From ZC4RG30 sp965652645 (GTDB lineage Bacteria; Pseudomonadota; Gammaproteobacteria; Steroidobacterales; Steroidobacteraceae), in NCBI GenBank assembly GCA_965652645.1, contig CBFGXE010000005.1, positions 62,001 through 126,000 of the forward strand: a stretch of DNA of 64,000 nucleotides. Direction: 5' to 3'. Position 1 is the stretch's first letter, and each line of letters opens with the position of its first letter. Position numbers and translations under genes: made by a program. Of this stretch, positions 8,500 to 16,224 are shown one piece after another. The notes beneath the pieces were generated by a model that made no database searches, was not told the DNA's origin, and was given only the letters and a program-made list of their open reading frames with translations.

Positions 8500-9273
8500 T
8501 CAGCCGCGCAACAGCTGCCGCACCAGGTCGAGGTCGGCCGGCTTGTCGACGTCTATGGCCGCGCGGCCATCGGCAAGCACCACGTGCTGCAACCTGGCTC
8601 CCGCAATGCGTCCGAGCCGGGCGAGTGCCCCCTCCAGGCTCAGCAGGCCCAGACGATAGCGCAACACGTGCAGGAAGCCCAACCGGCGCAGCAAGGACAT
8701 CGGTCGCTTGCGCTGCGCTTCGAGCGATTGCCAGAGGCTGACGATGTGGCCGGATGCGGCGGTGCGCAGCAGGAACAGGTTGCAGCCGGAATAGGCACCG
8801 TCGGCAAAGCGCAGCCACGTGCGCTCGGTTCCCGGGACGGCGGCAAGAACTGCCTCCCGACGCGCCAGTCCCACGACTGCATCCGCGTCCATGCCGCCTG
8901 CCTGTTGCAGGAACTGCGCAATCCATTCCGGCTGCAGCAGCGGGTGGTCGGCCGTGGTCACGAACAAGGGCGTGCCATGGCGCGACAGTGCATCCGCGAC
9001 GCTGGCGCTGGGTCCTGCCGCCGCAGGCATGACTTCCACCCTGCCCGCGGCCGCCGGCACGGCATCGAGTATCCCGGGTTGGTCGGTGGCGACGATGATC
9101 CGTGCCACCGCCGGTGTCCCCTCCAGCGCGGCCAGCACCCGGCCGAGCATCGGCACGCCCGCGACTTCGATCAGCGCCTTGTGCGTCACGCCGGACTGCC
9201 GGGCCAGTGGATCACCTCCCGGTCGCGTCCCGGCCAGCACCAGCGCCGTGTATTTCGCGGCAACGTCAGGCAA
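8500..9273 (-). CDS. MobA-like NTP transferase
   Basis: About 257 residues with an N-terminal MobA/GlmU-type domain: YTALVLAGTRPGGDPLARQ, then HKALIEVAGVPMLGRVLAAL and LFVTTADHPLLQPEWI (metal-binding Asp). Proteins of this group activate sugar or alcohol phosphates to nucleotide derivatives. The likely start is TTG at 9273, preceded by GAGAAG and lying eight bases inside the end of the GNAT gene; a GTG at 9315 would add 14 residues of poor quality. It may produce the CDP- or UDP-activated donor used by the transferase encoded directly downstream. The substrate is not identifiable. Confidence 0.75.
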   Translation of the reverse strand: MPDVAAKYTALVLAGTRPGGDPLARQSGVTHKALIEVAGVPMLGRVLAALEGTPAVARIIVATDQPGILDAVPAAAGRVEVMPAAAGPSASVADALSRHGTPLFVTTADHPLLQPEWIAQFLQQAGGMDADAVVGLARREAVLAAVPGTERTWLRFADGAYSGCNLFLLRTAASGHIVSLWQSLEAQRKRPMSLLRRLGFLHVLRYRLGLLSLEGALARLGRIAGARLQHVVLADGRAAIDVDKPADLDLVRQLLRG

Positions 9274-10426
9274 GTCGCTTCTCGTAGACGCGGTAGGTCT
9301 TGTAGCCGGTTGCACCCAGCGCCTCGATCATGCGGCGCATCGGCCGGTTGTCCTCGAGGATCCACGACAGCTCGGCCTTCTGCATGCCCCTGGGCACGGC
9401 ATGGCGCTGCAGGCTGTGGATCACCGCCAGCGGCACCATGCCGCCGAGCAGGCCGCCGGCGAAGCTTCGTCGAACGCCCATCAGCGGCACGCGGCCCGTA
9501 CGGGTGCCGCGCCTGATACGCAGCAGCAACTTGAGCCAGTTGAACGGCAGCAGGCGACCGTCGAAATCGCGGATGGCCTCATTGAGATTCGGCAGCAGGA
9601 TGCCGAAGGCGACCGCCTGTCCTTCATATTCGGCGATCGCGGTCCAGCGCGGATCCAGGAGCGGCTTCAGGCCCTTCGCCATGTGCGTCAGCTCCGCTTC
9701 GGTGAAGGGGATGAATCCCCAGTTCTGGCTCCACGCATCGTTGAAGATATCCATCACCAGGCGGAATTCCTCCTCGATGCGCGACATGTCGATGTGCCGG
9801 ATGCGTATGCCGCGGCTCTCCGCGCGCCGCACCAGCCGCATCACATCCTCGGGGAATCCCTTCACCACGTCGTAGTGGTAGGCGATCACGTCGCGGGCCT
9901 TGGCGTAGCCCTGCGCCTCGACACGGGCCGCCGCGTACGGTGGATCATGCGGCATGAAGATCATCGGGGGCGCGTCGAATCCGTCGATGAGCAGCCCCGT
10001 TTCCTCGTTGATGGAAAGGTTGAAGGGTCCGCGCGCCACCGTACGACCGCGCCCGCGCAGCCAGCCTTCAGCCGCCGCGAAGAGCGCGCGGAATACCCCG
10101 GGGTCATCTTCCGCGGCCAGCATGCCGAAGAACCCCAGCTGCGGATCGGTGACCAGGCTGTCGACCTGGGCGCTGATGCGGCCCACGTCGCGGCCGTCCC
10201 GCGTGGCGATGAAAAACTGCGCCTCGGCATGCTCGAAGTAGGGATTCTTGCCGGGCCTGAGCGCATCCAGCCTTTCCAGCTCGAGGGGCGGGACGAAATT
10301 GGGGTCGCCCGCATACAGCTTCGCCGGAATGCGGATGAAGCGCTTGAGTTCCTGGCTGGTGCCGACCGGCACGATCTGGATGTTGTCGGACAAGGAGCAC
10401 TCCGGGGCAAGTGGTTTCGCGATCAT
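9266..10426 (-). CDS. GNAT-fold acyltransferase of the bacterial ceramide synthase (CerS) family, candidate
   Basis: A 386-residue protein starting at ATG 10426. It carries the blocks of the long GNAT family often labelled dATP pyrophosphohydrolase in databases: FIRIPAKLYAGDPNFVPPL, KNPYFEHAEAQFFIA, VGRISAQVD, RGPFNLSINEETGLLIDGF and a C-terminal SWILEDNRPMRRMIEALG acetyltransferase half. To my knowledge the bacterial ceramide synthase described in Caulobacter belongs to this family and N-acylates 3-ketosphinganine. Many uncharacterised homologues exist, so the assignment rests on the family plus the lipid-rich context. It lies 40 bases after the LptG-like gene and overlaps the next gene by eight bases. 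Confidence 0.65.
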   Translation of the reverse strand: MIAKPLAPECSLSDNIQIVPVGTSQELKRFIRIPAKLYAGDPNFVPPLELERLDALRPGKNPYFEHAEAQFFIATRDGRDVGRISAQVDSLVTDPQLGFFGMLAAEDDPGVFRALFAAAEGWLRGRGRTVARGPFNLSINEETGLLIDGFDAPPMIFMPHDPPYAAARVEAQGYAKARDVIAYHYDVVKGFPEDVMRLVRRAESRGIRIRHIDMSRIEEEFRLVMDIFNDAWSQNWGFIPFTEAELTHMAKGLKPLLDPRWTAIAEYEGQAVAFGILLPNLNEAIRDFDGRLLPFNWLKLLLRIRRGTRTGRVPLMGVRRSFAGGLLGGMVPLAVIHSLQRHAVPRGMQKAELSWILEDNRPMRRMIEALGATGYKTYRVYEKRLA

Positions 10427-10466
10427 ACCGGGCTGCCGGTCGGGGCGCCCTGATGGACCACCCGCG

Positions 10467-11528
10467 TCAGGCCCTCTCGCTGCTGCGCAGCTGCCACAGC
10501 CCCAGCAGCGCGAAGGCTGCCGGCGCGGAGAATGCCGCGGCCACCGGGCTGATGCGGCCACTGGTGCCGAAGGCAGAGAAAATGCCGTCGACCAGCAAGA
10601 AGCCCAGGCCCAGCACCAGCGCAACCAGCATGCGACCGCCGCCGCCGCCGCGTTCAGACACCAGTGCGGCGGGCACGGCCAGCAGCATCATGATGAACAC
10701 CGTGAACGGCGCGGCGAAGTTCTGCATGAGCACGGTTTCATAGTAGCTGCGGGGCCGCGTGCTCACCCGCTCGCCGCCGATGACCGCGGCCAGCTCCACG
10801 TTGGACATGCGCGGATCGGACTGGTCGAGGTTCACGACGTCGAGCGGCCTGAGGTTTGATTCCCAGCGGCGGGATGCCCCGGCGGCGGCATTGCCGCCGG
10901 CAGGAGAGAGGTCCTGTGGCTCTTCCAGCAGCCAGGCGCCATCGCGCCACTGCGCCTCGCGCGCCCGCGTGCGCAGTGACAGCAGGCCATCGGCCCCGCG
11001 CTGGAAGATGCGCACGTCCAGCAGCCGCGTGCCGTCCGCACTGTGGCGCTCGAAGAGCAGGATGCCATTGCTGGTGCGCACCCATTCCGGGTCGGCCCGT
11101 CGCTCTTCCAGCGGCACGGCGTCATCCCACCACGTATGCAGCATGTTCTCGGCAGCCGGCACCAGCTTCTGCACCAGCGCCACGTGCAGCAGCGCGAACA
11201 CCAGCGGCACCGGCAGCAGGTAAAGGGTCACGCGCCCCAGCCCGACGCCGGCAGCGCGCAGCGCCGTGATCTCGCGCGTGCGTGCCATGGCGAAGAACGC
11301 GGCCATGGTGCCCAGCAGCCCCGCCAGCGGCAGGGCGATCTGCAACTGCGCGGGCGTGCGCAGCGCCGCGTACTTGAGCACACCCGGCACGCCCAGGCCG
11401 CGCTCCAGCACGTCGCCGGTGACCTCGGGCAGCTCGAACAGCTGGATCATCGCGGTGAGGGCGAGCAGCAATCCCAGGACCTGCCCGCCGACCCGGCGCC
11501 GCAGGTAATTGCCCAGCACGTGCTTCAT
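10467..11528 (-). CDS. lptG: LptG-like permease (YjgP/YjgQ family)
   Basis: The 353-residue protein starts MKHVLGNYLRRRVGGQVLGL. It has three N-terminal membrane segments, a periplasmic jellyroll region (about residues 130-240) and three C-terminal membrane segments, the standard layout of the LptF/LptG family. Those proteins form the inner-membrane ABC permease that extracts LPS and hands it to LptC. The ATG overlaps the upstream LptF stop (ATGA at 11525-11528). Its place beside a GNAT acyltransferase, nucleotidyltransferases and glycosyltransferases is unlike the usual pepA-linked lptFG locus and suggests a paralogous pair for another lipid. Whether a second lptFG exists elsewhere cannot be seen. 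Confidence 0.85.
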   Translation of the reverse strand: MKHVLGNYLRRRVGGQVLGLLLALTAMIQLFELPEVTGDVLERGLGVPGVLKYAALRTPAQLQIALPLAGLLGTMAAFFAMARTREITALRAAGVGLGRVTLYLLPVPLVFALLHVALVQKLVPAAENMLHTWWDDAVPLEERRADPEWVRTSNGILLFERHSADGTRLLDVRIFQRGADGLLSLRTRAREAQWRDGAWLLEEPQDLSPAGGNAAAGASRRWESNLRPLDVVNLDQSDPRMSNVELAAVIGGERVSTRPRSYYETVLMQNFAAPFTVFIMMLLAVPAALVSERGGGGGRMLVALVLGLGFLLVDGIFSAFGTSGRISPVAAAFSAPAAFALLGLWQLRSSERA

Positions 11529-12736
11529 GCGGCCGCCTTGCGCCGCTTCTGGACGCCTTCGAACGCACCTTCGATGGCGGCGACGGCACGCATCACCGGA
11601 TTGTCGCCCGGCCACTGCAGGCTGCTGCGGAACAGCCACACGCCCAGCACCGCAAACAACAATGCGGGCGCCCACACCGAAATCTCAGCCGGGGCGCGGC
11701 CGGCTTCGGCCATGTTCTCGCCAACCTGCAGGGCCTGGTCCAGCGTCAGCAGCGCCAGCACGGCGAACACCGTGCCCGGGGCACGCCGGCCACGTTTGGC
11801 AGCCATCCCCAGGGGCAGCGCCAGCAGCGGCAGCAGCAGGGGCAATGCGATGCGCGCCAGCCGGCCGTGGAATTCGCCGGCGCGTTCCGCCGCCGTGATG
11901 CCCGACGCATCGTAGGCCGGCGACTGGATGCGCAACTCCGGCAGCGTCAGCTCGCGCTCATCCTTGCCGCGCGCACGATACGGCGGCGGCACCACCGTGA
12001 AATCCTCATTGAGGCGCCCCGAGGACATGTGCACGGTCTTGACTGCACCGTCGGGCCCGGCCAGCAGGATCACGCCATTTGATAGCTCCAGCTGCAGGCT
12101 GGTGCCATCAGGCGAAAGCACCAGCCTGCCGGACTCCGCTGTGACCACCTCTTCGCCCATAACGTCGTGGCGCTCGACGAATACCTGGCCCAGCGTGCGT
12201 CCGTCGGCGCCCACGCTGCCGGCGGCAAGCGTGTAGCCGCCGCGTACCTGCACAAAACGGTCGGCTTCCAGGCGCGCATCCCAGGCGGTATTGCGCGCCT
12301 CGTGCACGATGACGTTGTATCCGTAGCGGGCCAGCGGCTGCAGGTAGCCGAACAGCGCGAAGTTGAAGGCGACCAGCGCCAGTGCCACGCCGAAATAGGG
12401 CACCGCCATGCGCGCGACGGAGCGGCCGGTGGCGAGCATGGCGTCGAGCTCGTTGTCGTCGCCGATGCGCGCAATGGACATGAAGATGGCGGCGAAGAAG
12501 GCAGCCGGCAAGGCCAGGCCCAGGTAGTGCGGCAGCAGCGCCGCAATCATCTTCAGCACCAGCAGCGAGCTGGCCCCGGTTGTCGCCGCCAGTTCGAACA
12601 GGCGCAGCAACCGCCACAGCATCATGGCTACCAGCAGCACGCACAATGCCAGGACCAGGGGACCGAGCAGCGCACGCAGCGTGTACCAGTCGAGCCGGTC
12701 CGGCAGCCGGTGGGCCAGTCGCGGGGCGATGCTCAC
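11525..12736 (-). CDS. lptF: LptF-like permease (YjgP/YjgQ family)
   Basis: A 403-residue protein of the same family as its neighbour. Membrane segments lie at roughly residues 25-45, 65-90 and 105-130, a large periplasmic beta-rich domain spans about 140-275, and three further segments lie at about 290-375. The sequence FFAAIFMSIARIGDDNELDAM after the second helix is a conserved cytoplasmic loop of LptF/G that contacts the LptB ATPase. The start ATG overlaps the stop of the HIT gene (ATGA at 12733-12736). No LptA, LptB or LptC is visible in the window, so the pair would have to borrow these. Confidence 0.85.
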   Translation of the reverse strand: MSIAPRLAHRLPDRLDWYTLRALLGPLVLALCVLLVAMMLWRLLRLFELAATTGASSLLVLKMIAALLPHYLGLALPAAFFAAIFMSIARIGDDNELDAMLATGRSVARMAVPYFGVALALVAFNFALFGYLQPLARYGYNVIVHEARNTAWDARLEADRFVQVRGGYTLAAGSVGADGRTLGQVFVERHDVMGEEVVTAESGRLVLSPDGTSLQLELSNGVILLAGPDGAVKTVHMSSGRLNEDFTVVPPPYRARGKDERELTLPELRIQSPAYDASGITAAERAGEFHGRLARIALPLLLPLLALPLGMAAKRGRRAPGTVFAVLALLTLDQALQVGENMAEAGRAPAEISVWAPALLFAVLGVWLFRSSLQWPGDNPVMRAVAAIEGAFEGVQKRRKAAA

Positions 12737-13182
12737 GCGGACGAGCCGGATGAAGGCCAGGCCGTGGCCAGCCGCGCCCGCAATGCTTCGGCCAGGTCCG
12801 CGGCCGGCACGACAGCCGGCTCCAGCGCCGGCGGGCCCGGCCAGCCCGCATCCGGGAACGCCGTGCCGCCGAACTCCCGTGGCGACTGGTAGCGGGGGAT
12901 CACGTGGAAGTGCACGTCCGGGTCCACCATCATCAGCATCAGGTAGTTGATGCGCTCATAGGCCACCACTTCACGCAGCGCCGTCTCGACACCGCGCACC
13001 ACCTGCTGCAGTTCGGCGAAGGCCTCCGCGCTGATGCCGGAGAACGCCTTCGCCTCGTCGCGACACACCAGCACCAGCGAACCCAGCGTCGGCTGGCGCG
13101 GGCGCAGCAGCACGGTCCAGTGGCGCGTCTGCGCGATGCGCGAGGCCGGATCGCCGAATTTCAGTTCGGTGGCGTTGGGCAT
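12733..13182 (-). CDS. HIT family hydrolase
   Basis: About 149 residues from ATG 13182 (MPNATELKFGDPASRIAQT); an in-frame ATG at 13200 would add six residues. The histidine-triad segment reads PDVHFHVIPRY, so the first two histidines are present while the third position is Pro-Arg, as in several HIT subgroups. HIT proteins hydrolyse or transfer nucleotidyl groups, typically dinucleoside polyphosphates or nucleoside phosphoramidates. It sits eight bases from the end of the metallophosphoesterase gene and overlaps lptF. A role in turning over a nucleotide-activated intermediate of this pathway is possible but unproven. Confidence 0.8.
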   Translation of the reverse strand: MPNATELKFGDPASRIAQTRHWTVLLRPRQPTLGSLVLVCRDEAKAFSGISAEAFAELQQVVRGVETALREVVAYERINYLMLMMVDPDVHFHVIPRYQSPREFGGTAFPDAGWPGPPALEPAVVPAADLAEALRARLATAWPSSGSSA

Positions 13183-13189
13183 GGCGGCA

Positions 13190-14113
13190 TTATCCCGCAT
13201 CCGGGAGCCGCAGGTCGTAGCCGGCCGCCGTCACGAATGCGGCCTTGCCGGGCCACCACTGCCGCACTTCCACGCGCGCCCAGCGGGCCTCGCCGGGCGC
13301 GGGCAGGGTCACCATGTGCCAGCGCGCGGCCTCGTCGTGGCGGTTCGGCAGGGCCGAGGAGGACGGCACGCACAGCACGGGTATGGGGCCCTGCGGGCCC
13401 GGCACGGATTCCAGCCGCGACCAGCGCGCATGCCCGTGCAGCACCAGTTCCGCGCCGGCACGGCGCAACACCTCTCGCAGGGCGGCGCGGTCGGACAGCG
13501 CCTTGCGGGCCGGGACGGCACCATCGGCCAGCGGATGATGCAGCAGCACCACGCGGATGCGACCCGCGCGTTGCTCTTCTCCCAGCAGTGCCTCCAGGCG
13601 CTGGAGCTGCGCCTGCCCGAGGCGCCCCGTGGCCAGCAGCGGCCGCGTCGGCAACGCCGAGGTCAGCCCGATGAAGGCCACGCCTTCGCGCCTTGCGATC
13701 CAGGGCGGCGCACCGCCGCCTTCCATGAATGGCCGCCACAATCCGGTGCCCTCATCCTCGGGCACGGGCACCAGCGCATCGTGGTTGCCCGGCACCACGT
13801 TCACGTGCATGGAAGCGGCCAGTTCTCCCAGCCAGCCAGCCGCGCGCGCGAATTCCGCCGGCAGCGAGAAATTGGTGATGTCGCCCGTCACCAGCAGCTG
13901 CCCGGGACTGAACCCGGCGAGGTCCGCACGCAGCGCTTCGAGGATTTCCGGGCGCTGCACGGCACGGCGCCGCCGCCACGACCAGGCCGACAGCTGCCGC
14001 TTGGACCAGCGCTGCGCGAAGGTGAGCTGCGGCTCGAACGGCAGGTGCAGGTCCGAGACGTGCGCAAAGCGCAGGGCGTTCGTCGATAATGCCGGCGCTG
14101 CAGGTGCAGTCAT
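13190..14113 (-). CDS. Calcineurin-like metallophosphoesterase
   Basis: A 307-residue protein from ATG 14113 (MTAPAAPALSTNALRF). The five metallophosphoesterase blocks are in order: DLHLP (Asp21, His23), LLVTGDIT, VVPGNHDAL, LLHHPLA and LHGHARW. The family uses a dimetal centre to cleave phosphomono- or diesters, with substrates from cyclic nucleotides to UDP-diacylglucosamine. As first gene of the long minus-strand operon of lipid and glycan genes, it may remove a phosphate or nucleotide from a lipid intermediate. Its start is only nine bases from the divergent start at 14123, so the operon promoter must lie inside the neighbouring coding sequence. Confidence 0.85.
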   Translation of the reverse strand: MTAPAAPALSTNALRFAHVSDLHLPFEPQLTFAQRWSKRQLSAWSWRRRRAVQRPEILEALRADLAGFSPGQLLVTGDITNFSLPAEFARAAGWLGELAASMHVNVVPGNHDALVPVPEDEGTGLWRPFMEGGGAPPWIARREGVAFIGLTSALPTRPLLATGRLGQAQLQRLEALLGEEQRAGRIRVVLLHHPLADGAVPARKALSDRAALREVLRRAGAELVLHGHARWSRLESVPGPQGPIPVLCVPSSSALPNRHDEAARWHMVTLPAPGEARWARVEVRQWWPGKAAFVTAAGYDLRLPDAG

Positions 14114-14122
14114 AAGGAATCG

Positions 14123-15244
14123 ATGATGCCACAACCCGCCTCCGCCCCACCCGCTGTCGCCGGCCGCATCGTCGGCCAGTCGCCGTTGCGGATCTGGAGC
14201 CTGAGTCCGGAAGAACGCCTGGCGCGCCAGCTGCGCCGCGCAGGCGCCACGGCGGCCGAGGCGGATGCCGCGCGCGTGATGCTGCTGCGCGCGGACTGGG
14301 TGTTCGACGAGCCGCTGGTGAAGGGGCTGGCCCGCCAGCAGCAAAGCTGCGCCATGGTGAACGACGCCGGCGACTGCGTTGCGCTGGTGATGCCGCCGGA
14401 GCGCGCCGACGAGGGCGCGGCCCTGCTCGCCCTCGGGCAGGCGCCGGCAGACCTGCCGCGCCGTTCCGGCGGCGAGATCGCCGGGTCCTACAACGACCAG
14501 CTGCGCAAGCGCGAACCCCCGTTCCTGCTGCCGCTGGAGGCCGCGCGGCTGCCGGCCATCGAGGCGCGGGTGTTTGCCGGCTCCTACAAGGGCGTGACGG
14601 ATTTCGTGACGCTTTACCTGTGGCCGCGCCCGGCGCGCGCCTTCACGCGGGTATGCGCCAACCTGGGCATCGCGCCCAACACCGTGACCACCGCCAGCCT
14701 GGTGCTGGTGCTGCTGGCCATGTGGGCGTTCTGGCACGGGCAGTTCGCCTGGGGCCTGGTGGCCGCCTGGGCCATGACCTTCCTCGACACGGTGGATGGC
14801 AAGCTGGCGCGCGTGACGCTGAATTCCTCGAAGTTCGGCGACCTCTACGACCATCTCATCGACCTGCTGCATCCACCCTTCTGGTGGTGGGCCTGGGTGG
14901 TAGGGCTGGGCGCGGTGGGCATGCCGCTGCCCGAAGGCTCGCTGGCGCTCACCGTGATCGTGGCCGGCTACATCCTGCAGCGACTGGAGGAAGGCATCTT
15001 CATCGCGCGCCACAAGATGGACATGCACGTGTGGCAGCGCTTCGACAGCAAGCTGCGCCTCATCACCGCGCGCCGCAATCCCAACCTCGCCATCCTCACC
15101 GTCGCCGTGCTCTTCGGCCGGCCGGAGATCGGCATCGAGGTGGTGGCGGCGTGGGTGGCCATCTGCCTGGTGATTCATGCCGTGCGCATCGTGCAGGCGG
15201 AACTCGCGCGGCGCCGCGGGCCGCTGAAGTCCTGGCTGTCGTGA
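14123..15244 (+). CDS. CDP-alcohol phosphatidyltransferase with a reduced N-terminal NTP-transferase-like domain
   Basis: A 373-residue membrane enzyme. The complete CDP-alcohol phosphotransferase signature lies at residues 222-247: Asp222, Asp225, Gly226, Ala229, Arg230, Gly239, Asp243, Asp247. About six membrane helices occupy residues 185-360. The first about 145 residues (SPLRIWSLSPEERLARQLRR, LLRADWVFDEPLV) resemble the inner part of a MobA-like NTP transferase but lack the N-terminal GxGxR nucleotide loop, unlike bifunctional inositol-phosphate enzymes. The family joins a CDP-linked lipid or alcohol to a second alcohol. The stop overlaps the next gene (GTGA), which encodes a Tam41-like enzyme, so the pair probably works consecutively. 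Confidence 0.85.
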   Translation: MMPQPASAPPAVAGRIVGQSPLRIWSLSPEERLARQLRRAGATAAEADAARVMLLRADWVFDEPLVKGLARQQQSCAMVNDAGDCVALVMPPERADEGAALLALGQAPADLPRRSGGEIAGSYNDQLRKREPPFLLPLEAARLPAIEARVFAGSYKGVTDFVTLYLWPRPARAFTRVCANLGIAPNTVTTASLVLVLLAMWAFWHGQFAWGLVAAWAMTFLDTVDGKLARVTLNSSKFGDLYDHLIDLLHPPFWWWAWVVGLGAVGMPLPEGSLALTVIVAGYILQRLEEGIFIARHKMDMHVWQRFDSKLRLITARRNPNLAILTVAVLFGRPEIGIEVVAAWVAICLVIHAVRIVQAELARRRGPLKSWLS

Positions 15245-16194
15245 GCAGCGGGGGCCTGCGCGAACTGCTGCAGGCGGAACTCGGCCGGCCCGCGCCGGCC
15301 GGCGCGCAGGCGCTGGCGGAAGAGCTGGCGCGCCGCGGGGGAGATGGCACGGCCGCGGTGCTCTATTACGGCTCGGCGCTGCGGGCCGGCACCCTGGAGG
15401 GCATCCTCGACTTCTACGTGCTGCTGGATGACGTGCGCTGCTGGCCCGCCTCCCTGCCCGCCCGCCTCGCCAACCGCTGGCTGCCGCCCAACGTGGGTTA
15501 CCTCGAGGTCGATCATGGCGGTGAGCGCCTGCGCGCCAAGTTCGCGGTGATGAGCTGTTCCCAGTTCGCCCGCAGGCTGCAGGATGACGCGCGCGACACG
15601 ACGATCTGGGCGCGCTTCTGCCAGCCGGCGCTGTGCCTGTGGGCGCGCTCGGCTGCCGACCGCTCCACCGCGGTGGACATGGTGGCCGCCGCCGTGGTGC
15701 GCGCGGCAGTGTGGGCAGCGCGCCTGGGGCCGGAATGCGCGGCGGCCACGGAGTTCTGGCGCGCCCTGTTCGCCAGCACCTATGCCGCCGAACTGCGCGT
15801 GGAGCAGTCAGCACGCCCGCAGGATATCGTCGGCAAGGATCCGGAACGTTATGCGGCCGCGCTGCCGCTGGCCTGGCGCAGCGCGGGACTGGAATTCACG
15901 GCGGACCAGCAGGGACGGCTGCGCCCGGCGCTTGACGCGGCGGCACGCCAGGCGGCCCTGAAGCGCTGGCTGAAGCTCGCCCGGCACGGGCGGCGACTCA
16001 ACGTGATGCGATTGCTGAAGGCCTCGTTCACCTTCGAGGGCGCGATGGACTACGTCGCCTGGAAGATCGAACGCCACCGCGGCATCAGGATCGAAGTGAA
16101 GCCCTGGCAGCGGCGCTTCCCGCTGCTGGCGGCGCCGCTTCTCTACTGGAAACTGCGGCGCCTGGGAGTGTTGTCCCGGAAACCGGGACGTTGA
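15241..16194 (+). CDS. Tam41-like nucleotidyltransferase (candidate phospholipid cytidylyltransferase)
   Basis: A 317-residue protein from GTG 15241. It contains AAVLYYGSALRAG (Gly-Ser of the polymerase-beta-type nucleotidyltransferase fold), GILDFYVLLDDV with an acidic pair, and LPPNVGYLEVDHGGERLRAKFAVMS. This pattern resembles mitochondrial Tam41 (YGSG, DFI, HYS), which makes CDP-diacylglycerol from phosphatidic acid and CTP. The C-terminal half (about 130-317) is helical and basic. The GTGA overlap with the CDP-alcohol phosphotransferase gene supports supply of a CDP-lipid to that enzyme. The similarity is motif-level only; a sequence search is needed to confirm it. Confidence 0.6.
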   Translation: MSSGGLRELLQAELGRPAPAGAQALAEELARRGGDGTAAVLYYGSALRAGTLEGILDFYVLLDDVRCWPASLPARLANRWLPPNVGYLEVDHGGERLRAKFAVMSCSQFARRLQDDARDTTIWARFCQPALCLWARSAADRSTAVDMVAAAVVRAAVWAARLGPECAAATEFWRALFASTYAAELRVEQSARPQDIVGKDPERYAAALPLAWRSAGLEFTADQQGRLRPALDAAARQAALKRWLKLARHGRRLNVMRLLKASFTFEGAMDYVAWKIERHRGIRIEVKPWQRRFPLLAAPLLYWKLRRLGVLSRKPGR

Positions 16195-16224
16195 TGTCCT
16201 GCTGCGCGCGCGCGGCCCGGACTG

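Noticed and set aside
9266..10426. Annotation as dATP pyrophosphohydrolase
   Set aside because: No Nudix box or other pyrophosphohydrolase motif is present; the blocks fit a GNAT fold.
14114..15814. Upstream extension of the metallophosphoesterase frame to 15814
   Set aside because: Runs antisense through two confident plus-strand genes; only the part from ATG 14113 has family motifs.
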